58,207 bases of DNA from a virus, in the IMG/VR virus record IMGVR_UViG_3300029267_000807, positions 1-58,207 of that record; one strand, given 5' to 3'. The translations under genes were made by a program, and so were the position numbers. Each line of letters starts with the position of its first letter. Within the stretch, counting starts at the first letter, position 1. This document shows, piece by piece, positions 53,091-58,207 of the stretch. The notes under the pieces are model-generated. The model was not told the origin of the DNA, ran no database searches, and saw nothing but the letters and a program-made list of their open reading frames with translations.

Positions 53091-53540
53091 CTATATGCTA
53101 GATCCATGGTATTCCAGGAACCCTTTTAGGGGATGGGACCCGGGAAGGAAGGGAAGGGACTTCAGCCAGTCAAGGTATTGAAGCCCGTACACATGGAACA
53201 TGCTTTCGGCGATTTCCAACATGGGCGGTTCGATCGCGGTTTCATGATGGTTCGCGCAAAGCAGAACGCAATTGAACGGCGTATGAATCAGGACCCGAAG
53301 CGGCTTCGCCCAACCCTGGACAGCCGATCGGCGGATCGCTTCATGGATATAGAATCCCTTCGGCGAACAGTCCGCGGACGTTACCCAACACCGTCCGTCC
53401 CGAAGCTTCAGGAAGGGGAAAAGCTGAACCCAGCGATGGGCATTCAGATCGTCCCCGACGTCCGGGAACCCGATCGCCAACTGTCGATCCCCTTCCGGCT
53501 TCCAGGCTTTCACTTCCATTCCATGTGCCATGTTAGTCAT
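53091..53540 (-). CDS. HNH-like endonuclease or regulator
   Basis: In this 149-residue protein the segment CWVTSADCSPKGFYIHEAIRRSAVQGWAKPLRVLIHTPFNCVLLCANHHETA has IHEA, then a PFN and CANHH arrangement, like the beta-beta-alpha-metal centre of HNH proteins (His, Asn, His). HNH proteins nick DNA; in phages they act in packaging, in homing, or free-standing. It is in the replication operon. GAAAGGAAGCC upstream of the ATG. Confidence 0.72.
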   Translation of the reverse strand: MTNMAHGMEVKAWKPEGDRQLAIGFPDVGDDLNAHRWVQLFPFLKLRDGRCWVTSADCSPKGFYIHEAIRRSAVQGWAKPLRVLIHTPFNCVLLCANHHETAIEPPMLEIAESMFHVYGLQYLDWLKSLPFLPGSHPLKGFLEYHGSSI

Positions 53541-53551
53541 GCGGCTTCCTT

Positions 53552-53761
53552 TCAGATTCTAGGGTTCTGTCGACCGTGAACCGGGCATTCCAAAGCAAAG
53601 ATCCCGGCTTTCCATTTCCATACGGCCCCGGCGCATTTCGGGCATAGGATCATGGTCATTCGGCCCAGTTCATTCCAGCGGACCGGATCCCCGGGCTGTC
53701 CACAACAATAGCAGGGCTTCACTTTGGGAATCAGGTTCAGGAAGTCGGCTTGTTCAGGCAT
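53552..53761 (-). CDS. Small double zinc-ribbon protein
   Basis: This 69-residue protein has CYCCGQPG near residue 17, CPKC near 41 and CPVHG near 59, so two metal sites are likely. The ATG at 53761 was taken over an upstream Met because it matches the overlap with the 73-residue gene upstream. Function unknown. Confidence 0.68.
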   Translation of the reverse strand: MPEQADFLNLIPKVKPCYCCGQPGDPVRWNELGRMTMILCPKCAGAVWKWKAGIFALECPVHGRQNPRI

Positions 53762-53958
53762 GCGATTACTTTCTTCATGACAATTGCTTCCAGCGCGGGG
53801 ACCTCTTCCGGCTTCGGTTCGCGCATGCATGGAAGCTTGACAGGGTCCTGGGGCATTCCCCCGATTTCGATCGCAAAGATGGCGCGCGGCGGTCCGTCAT
53901 ATCCCAGCCAACCCGCATAATCGACCCCGACTTCGACTTCAGCCTTTGCTTTCTTCAT
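53737..53958 (-). CDS. Hypothetical small protein
   Basis: This 73-residue protein starts MKKAKAEVEVGVDYAGWLGYDGPPRAIFAIEIGG; its ATG at 53958 overlaps the previous stop (ATGA). A beta-rich start and a helical end. It overlaps the zinc-ribbon gene by 25 bases. No family recognised. Confidence 0.64.
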   Translation of the reverse strand: MKKAKAEVEVGVDYAGWLGYDGPPRAIFAIEIGGMPQDPVKLPCMREPKPEEVPALEAIVMKKVIACLNKPTS

Positions 53959-54359
53959 GGTTTCCCTTCCCATAGGTCGCATATCAGTTCAGCCATTTCG
54001 ATTTCGGTCCGAATAGTTCCCGGGTCGCGTCCGCATGTAAACTTATCGGCGCATTCCTGGATCCATTCGCAATTCAGGCAAGATCGGCGCGGGCGGAACC
54101 GAAGGTTGATCGGCTTGTGTAATCCGACTTGATCTTCATGTTCGATTCGGCAAATACGAAGCGACAACAGTTCCCGGACGAATTGTTCCCAGGAAAAGTC
54201 CTGGATCGGCGCGTCCTTCCGGTCCAGGCGGGTCATGTGAAACATGTGCGTTCGATAGATCAGAAACAGGCTTCGTTCAGCCTGTTCCCCGTACAGGGCG
54301 CGGTAATGGCGGCGGAATTCTTCGATCATGCTTTCGCTTGCGGCTTGTTCGATTTTCAT
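53955..54359 (-). CDS. Helical protein with zinc-like Cys cluster
   Basis: This 134-residue protein has helices for the first 75 residues, then RRSCLNCEWIQECADKFTCGR, four Cys in a pattern of possible metal binding, as in small transcription-related proteins. The ATG at 54359 has AAAGGATCTG upstream, one base after the methylase stop. No known family. Confidence 0.68.
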   Translation of the reverse strand: MKIEQAASESMIEEFRRHYRALYGEQAERSLFLIYRTHMFHMTRLDRKDAPIQDFSWEQFVRELLSLRICRIEHEDQVGLHKPINLRFRPRRSCLNCEWIQECADKFTCGRDPGTIRTEIEMAELICDLWEGKP

Positions 54360-54360
54360 G

Positions 54361-55083
54361 TCAGATCCTTTCGTCAAGCAATTCCAACAGTTCGGAAACC
54401 CGCGGTTCTTTTGCTTTACCGATATAGGGAATCGAATCGCGCATGTCGATCCCGTCTTGTCCCGGGACTTCGTTCCCCAGCGTTACCCAGCCTGGGCGCA
54501 TGCGGCGGGCGTACAGTTCACAGTATCTTTGCCCCGGATACGCGGCTTCTAGGTATTCATGAACGTTGTCGGGCTTTTCGGAATGGTCCCCCGGGATCGT
54601 AAAGAAAACCTGGGGAAACATTTTCACTTCAGGAAGCGGCGGCTTCCCCTTCTTCCCCAGGACAACAAGTTCAGCGTTCGAAGCCGTGTAATGCCCCGGG
54701 CGCTTATGGATTCCGCGGACCAACAGATCATGAAGGTTCCGGCGCTGAATCAGATCCGCGACGAACAGCGGTTGGGACCGAACTTCGTTCAGGAATCCTT
54801 TTGTCAGCTTGATCCAGACGAATTCCAGCGTTATGGGCGTACAGCCCCAGGCTTCCAGGACGGGTCCGGCGTCGAAGAAATGGGGACCCGTTGTCCATAA
54901 GTGAACGAAACAGTCGTCGGCCATGATTTCCGGGACTGGCATGGAACAGATTTCGTCAAGCCCCGATAGGTTATAATGTCCTTCAGCCCCGTTCCCGAAC
55001 TTTGTCCGGGTCCCCCCGAACCCTTCGTTCAGGCGTTGGTTATAATGCCAGTTCGGATCGGCGATTATATGATCGAACTTCAT
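54361..55083 (-). CDS. MT-A70-like adenine methyltransferase with DPNW motif
   Basis: This 240-residue protein is of the MT-A70 family: FDHIIADPNWHY at the start, LWTTGPHFFDAG, HSEKPDNVHEYLEAAYPGQRYCELYARRMRPGWVTLGNE at the C-terminal end, the SAM-binding region. The catalytic DPPW reads DPNW (residues 9-12), a change in the third position, so activity should be tested. It would make N6-methyladenine. It is the second DNA methylase of the phage, in the early replication operon. Confidence 0.85.
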   Translation of the reverse strand: MKFDHIIADPNWHYNQRLNEGFGGTRTKFGNGAEGHYNLSGLDEICSMPVPEIMADDCFVHLWTTGPHFFDAGPVLEAWGCTPITLEFVWIKLTKGFLNEVRSQPLFVADLIQRRNLHDLLVRGIHKRPGHYTASNAELVVLGKKGKPPLPEVKMFPQVFFTIPGDHSEKPDNVHEYLEAAYPGQRYCELYARRMRPGWVTLGNEVPGQDGIDMRDSIPYIGKAKEPRVSELLELLDERI

Positions 55084-55349
55084 GCCGGGTCCTTTCCCGA
55101 TACGCTGAACAGCCGTCCCGTATTATGGACCGCGGGCGGGTCCGTTTCTTCGTATTCCGTAATTGCCATTTTCGCCATGGAATCAATTATGATCGGGTCC
55201 CCGGCTTCGACAAGGTCGAACAGGTCCCAGGATACGATACAGATTACTGTACATGACCCCTTCGGTCCATGCATCGTGAACTTGGCGCGCGGGCTTCGAC
55301 CATACACCAAAGATTCTATGACTTCATATCCTTCGTAACAGGCGATCAT
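55080..55349 (-). CDS. Hypothetical small protein
   Basis: This 89-residue protein starts MIACYEGYEV at 55349, coupled to the gene upstream and to the methylase gene by ATGA-type overlaps. The strand-rich pattern CTVICIVSWDLFDLVEAGDPIIIDSMAKMAITEYEE suggests a small alpha-beta fold. No function. Confidence 0.65.
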   Translation of the reverse strand: MIACYEGYEVIESLVYGRSPRAKFTMHGPKGSCTVICIVSWDLFDLVEAGDPIIIDSMAKMAITEYEETDPPAVHNTGRLFSVSGKDPA

Positions 55350-55537
55350 ATTGTTTCGCCCAGAACGTCCATGGCGCGCGCGATCGCGGCGTCTTCCAGC
55401 TTTTCCCATGGCGCGTCGATCTGAACGTCTTCGCCGTCAACATGAACGTATAGCAAATGTTCCCCGGTCGCGACACAATAGCTCAAATTCCAGCCGTCTT
55501 CTACAGGATGGATCGCGGACAACTTTGCTGTTACCAT
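55346..55537 (-). CDS. Hypothetical small protein
   Basis: This 63-residue acidic protein is beta-rich (NLSYCVATGEHLLYVHVDGEDVQID) with a C-terminal helix. It overlaps the helicase gene by seven bases and the following gene by four. It may be a small regulator of the helicase, given the coupling, but nothing proves it. Confidence 0.65.
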   Translation of the reverse strand: MVTAKLSAIHPVEDGWNLSYCVATGEHLLYVHVDGEDVQIDAPWEKLEDAAIARAMDVLGETI

Positions 55538-56943
55538 GGTAGGTCTTCACTTCCTTTCGGCGGCGGGCTGTCCATGATCGGCGGTCCCGAATCCATAAAC
55601 CGGAAGCGGTCCCCTTCGAATCGAAGTGAACAGGACCCCGTTTTCCCCAGTGTATTTTTGTCGGCGCGAAGGGTCGCGCTGGGTCCCCGGTCCCCTTCCC
55701 GAATGTCATATTCGGGCATGTCCTTTGTCGCGCGCTGTCGGTCTAGCATGAACATGACGTTCGCCTTGTCTTCCAGTTCCCCCGTATCGCGGATATCGTC
55801 GGACGTTTTGATTTTCTTGTCCCGGCTTCCTTTGGAAAACTGGGACCCGATCACGTATGGAATTCCCAACTGTTCAGCGGACGATTTCAGAAGTTCGATC
55901 GCGTCCCCTAAAGCCTGGGCGCGTACAGCCCCATGCTCATAGTCCAGGCGAAGCTTTTGAAGGTAATCGACAATGACAATGTCGCAAAGCCCCTTACTGT
56001 GAAGGGTCCGGGCGGTCCGGGCGATCCGGGCGGCGGACCAGCGGGGACTATGAACATACGTGATCCCCCCGGCCCAGGGCTTCATGCTGTCGATCGCCTT
56101 TAGCGCGGCGTCCGGCATATCCCCGCGTTCTAGGGCTTCCATAGGGACCCCGGAATGTCGACAGGTCCGGCGGTCGACCATGATCGCATGGTTCAGTTCC
56201 AAATGAAAGAAGGCGACCCGGATCCCCTGTTTCGCCCAGTGTTCCGCGGCTTGTTCCATGAACGACGTCTTTCCAACCCCCGGTTCAGCCGCGATCGCGC
56301 AAAGCGTCCCGGCGCGAAGATGCGAAACAAGGTGTTTTACACCCTTCCATGGGAAGTCGATCCAGAATTGTTCACCCTCTTCCCGGGCGATTTCGTCGGC
56401 TTTGCGTTCAAGCTGAAGGTCGACGAACAGGGACAGTGATTCCAGCCAGTACAGAATCGCGTCGTCATGGGACCCTTCCGGGCGAATGCTGTCAAGCCAG
56501 CGGCGGGCTTTCCCGAACAGTTCGTCAAGTTCTTCGCGGTCCTCATAAGCGGCTTTGGCGATCTGTCCAGCAACCCGGACCATTCTTCGAAGGGTCGACA
56601 GCCTGTTCACGATCCGGGCATGTTCGCGCACATGCATGGCGCTGGGCGTCTTCCCTATGATCCATGTCATGTACGCGACCCCGCGACCCCCGGGATCCGT
56701 CCCCAGTTCCTTCAGATCGTCCCCCATTTCGTCGGCGATAATCTGAACGTCGGTCCGGGACTGTTGATCGTGAAGTCGCTTCAGGGCTTCGAACAGGCGG
56801 GCATGACCTTCGACGTGAAAGTCTTCGGCGGATACGATTTCCAAAGCCTTACCGATCGCGTCGGGATCGATCAGCATGTCCCCCAACAGGGCTTGTTCCA
56901 TAGGGACGTTGATCAGCTTTTCGGACGGTTTTACTGCTTCCAT
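55531..56943 (-). CDS. dnaB: Replicative DnaB-type helicase
   Basis: This is a 470-residue helicase. The N-terminal domain (NVPMEQALLGDMLIDPDAIGKALEIVSAEDF) is of the DnaB kind. The RecA-like motor has Walker A AEPGVGKTS (219-227), IVIVDYLQKL (Walker B), and GSQFSKGSRD and an Arg-finger-type region near the end, where typical DnaB has LSQLSR. It unwinds DNA at the fork. The tail ends GSEDLPW, perhaps a remote analogue of the SSB-like tips seen in two other proteins here. Overlaps the initiator gene by 13 bases. Confidence 0.93.
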   Translation of the reverse strand: MEAVKPSEKLINVPMEQALLGDMLIDPDAIGKALEIVSAEDFHVEGHARLFEALKRLHDQQSRTDVQIIADEMGDDLKELGTDPGGRGVAYMTWIIGKTPSAMHVREHARIVNRLSTLRRMVRVAGQIAKAAYEDREELDELFGKARRWLDSIRPEGSHDDAILYWLESLSLFVDLQLERKADEIAREEGEQFWIDFPWKGVKHLVSHLRAGTLCAIAAEPGVGKTSFMEQAAEHWAKQGIRVAFFHLELNHAIMVDRRTCRHSGVPMEALERGDMPDAALKAIDSMKPWAGGITYVHSPRWSAARIARTARTLHSKGLCDIVIVDYLQKLRLDYEHGAVRAQALGDAIELLKSSAEQLGIPYVIGSQFSKGSRDKKIKTSDDIRDTGELEDKANVMFMLDRQRATKDMPEYDIREGDRGPSATLRADKNTLGKTGSCSLRFEGDRFRFMDSGPPIMDSPPPKGSEDLPW

Positions 56944-58082
56944 TCGGGCGATTCCTTCCAGTCTACAGAATGCGTTTCCGGATCCAACAGGTCCCCGTTC
57001 CTATTGTACCATAGATCCCCCCGTTTCTGAAGCCCCATTTCGGCGGCAAGTTCGGCGACCTTGTCTTCAGGAAGGACGTACAAAGCCGGAAGCCATGAAA
57101 CCCAGAAGTCCAGGCGTTCCCCGGCTGTCATTTCCCAGGGGTTTCCCTGAATGAAGCGGCGCGGCGTCGACGGTCGCGCAAGTTCGGCGCGAAGGACGTC
57201 AATAAAGCGGGTTTGGCGCGGCGTAATCAGTTCTTCGGGCTTGTATATGCGATCCGGGTCCAGTCGATAGATCGCTTCCGCGATATCCCCGGGTTCGTAA
57301 ACGTCCCCATAGTGATCCTGAAGGGTCCGGGCGATATCCCCCTTCTGTTTCCCCGGGACCGTCCCCCAGTCCAGGGACGGCGCGAAATCAACAAACGCGA
57401 CAGCGGCTTTCAGCCATGGCGACGTCGACGTCTTCCGGCGGGCGCGTTGTGGCGGTCGCTTGATTACGCGTCCATGCGGGTCCCGGATCCGGAAGGGCTG
57501 TCCGCAACCTTCGCATTCAGCCGCGGAATTCTTCAGGAAGCGGATTCCAAAGACTTCCCCGCAATTCTGGCATTCGATTTCGCTGTCTGTTTCGTCGACC
57601 ATGTCGTATTCTTGAACTTCCCCCGAAGGGGGATCGGACGCGCGCGGCGAAGCCGCGTATAATTTGTGATCTGTTTCTTTTCTATACTGTTTCTTTTGTA
57701 GCATCGGGTTTTCCGGCGGCGGGTTATCCATCGGCGGATTTCCCGACTGTGGTTCGATCGGTTCTAGAACGTGATTATGGGGGTTGTCACAAGGATCTTC
57801 GTAAACGTCCCAGATCATGCCGTCAAATGTTCCGTCTTCGGCATGCGACCGCGCGCGATACACATGCCCGGCGTCTTCCAGTTCCTGAATTCCCGTTCGC
57901 AAGGCGTCCTTTCCGTCCGGCGCGCGCTTTTCCAGATCCGAAACCCGGAATGTCCAGTCTTCGGGCATGGACAGCATATAGACAAGGATCCCGCGGGCTT
58001 TCCAGGACAGGGCGCGGTTTTGAATCGTTTCGTTCCAGACGGGCGTATAGCGATCGCGGTTATGTTTGCGGATTCTGGGCAT
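56931..58082 (-). CDS. Replication initiator-like protein with helix-turn-helix and zinc ribbon
   Basis: In this 383-residue protein residues 1-85 are a winged helix of the replication-initiator (phage O/DnaD-like) kind: LSWKARGILVYMLSMPEDWTFRVSDLEKRAPDGKDALRTGIQELEDAGHVYR. A Pro/Asn linker, then a four-Cys ribbon (CQNCG and CEGCGQ near residues 163-187) and a basic stretch lead to a helical C-terminal domain with tandem motifs. The initiator usually loads the helicase encoded next to it. The ATG at 58082 has GGAAAGGAAACC upstream; it is the first gene of the replication operon, behind the long hairpin at 58108-58207. Confidence 0.82.
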   Translation of the reverse strand: MPRIRKHNRDRYTPVWNETIQNRALSWKARGILVYMLSMPEDWTFRVSDLEKRAPDGKDALRTGIQELEDAGHVYRARSHAEDGTFDGMIWDVYEDPCDNPHNHVLEPIEPQSGNPPMDNPPPENPMLQKKQYRKETDHKLYAASPRASDPPSGEVQEYDMVDETDSEIECQNCGEVFGIRFLKNSAAECEGCGQPFRIRDPHGRVIKRPPQRARRKTSTSPWLKAAVAFVDFAPSLDWGTVPGKQKGDIARTLQDHYGDVYEPGDIAEAIYRLDPDRIYKPEELITPRQTRFIDVLRAELARPSTPRRFIQGNPWEMTAGERLDFWVSWLPALYVLPEDKVAELAAEMGLQKRGDLWYNRNGDLLDPETHSVDWKESPEWKQ

Positions 58083-58107
58083 GTGGTTTCCTTTCCCCTG
58101 GGGGAAC

Positions 58108-58207
58108 AAAAAAGACCATTGTCATGGACTTGTCCCCGCGAAACAAAAGGCTTTGGGGCTGGACGAAGCCCCTTCATTGAAGGGACCCGTCCATGACAAC
58201 GGTCTTT
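58108..58207 (-). promoter_or_regulatory. Long hairpin/attenuator in the replication leader
   Basis: Positions 58108-58129 and 58189-58207 form a stem of about 19 bp with a single G.U/G-A mismatch. In the minus-strand direction it ends in a run of six U (58108-58113), like a terminator. Inside the loop are two smaller stems (CCCTTC/GAAGGG and GGACG/CGTCC, the latter sharing four bases with the long stem). It sits between the promoter at 134-162 and the initiator gene. Transcription must pass it, so attenuation or anti-termination is plausible. Confidence 0.68.
58150..58207. repeat. 58-bp terminal direct repeat (right copy)
   Basis: Identical to positions 1-58. It contains one arm of the leader hairpin. 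The circular genome should hold one copy, making the hairpin complete only once. Confidence 0.95.

Noticed and set aside
1-58207. tRNA genes, rRNA genes, CRISPR array, integrase or attP site
   Set aside because: I read both strands for cloverleaf-like signals, direct repeats with spacers, and Tyr or Ser recombinase motifs and found none convincing. This does not exclude degenerate cases.
1-58207. Assigning the host (for example Chloroflexota or Actinobacteria)
   Set aside because: The ParB-like pattern and base composition loosely recall such hosts, but no marker gene, tRNA or spacer match supports a choice.

Overview
This window looks like an essentially complete genome of a tailed, siphovirus-type dsDNA phage (Caudoviricetes), and not a piece of bacterial chromosome. 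It carries HK97-type head genes (small and large terminase, portal, MuF-like protein, prohead protease, capsid), a full long-tail module with a tape measure, and a DnaB-type replication set. I see no rRNA, tRNA, integrase, excisionase or CI-like repressor, so a lytic lifestyle is the simplest reading. The first 58 bases are repeated exactly at the end (58150-58207). The sequence is therefore either circular/permuted with a unit of about 58,149 bp or carries a short terminal repeat. The host cannot be read from the sequence: promoters are near-perfect sigma70 sites, ribosome sites are AGAAAGGA-like, and base composition is moderately GC rich.

Layout. There are two transcription arms. The minus-strand arm runs from 9383 leftwards to 140, crosses the end/start junction, and continues from 58082 down to 44498. 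Its 9383-140 part holds about 26 small, mostly unknown proteins, many with Cys pairs typical of zinc ribbons, plus a VRR-NUC nuclease, a GIY-YIG nuclease and a protein with a ParB/KorB-like region. The part from 58082 to 49184 holds replication and recombination: helix-turn-helix initiator, DnaB helicase, MT-A70 methylase, HNH protein, ERF annealing protein, an SSB-tailed partner and a 3'-5' exonuclease. The part from 49098 to 44498 holds small genes, a ribbon-helix-helix-like protein and a metallophosphoesterase. The plus-strand arm (9774-44432) holds a Tat-signal protein, a SleB-like lysin, packaging, a DNA methylase, the head, a surface-sugar cassette, the tail, receptor-binding and glycosidase proteins, and a holin-like pair.

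The most unusual block is 22329-27538. Inside the late structural operon, between the capsid and tail genes, it holds a GT8-like glycosyltransferase, a two-domain glycosyltransferase, a SAM methyltransferase and two sulfotransferase-like P-loop proteins. I infer a phage-encoded pathway that builds or decorates a methylated, sulfated glycan on the virion or the host.

Regulation is unusually readable. At least ten minus-strand promoters have TTGACA, a 17-base spacer and TATAAT/TATACT. Five of them share a tandem GTGAA element just upstream of the -35 box, and four of those five also share a TCTAGAAC spacer. A recurrent hairpin with a GNRA loop (GCAA/GAAA), always in the sense direction of transcription, sits directly in front of several ribosome sites. 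Terminators of the same kind use UNCG loops. Two recoding sites are visible: the classic A AAA AAC site in the tail assembly chaperone, and an A9 run joining the portal frame to a MuF-metallopeptidase frame that has no start codon of its own. The backbone is strongly depleted in GAG/CTC trinucleotides, except in two segments of the giant LamG protein gene, which look like recent imports.
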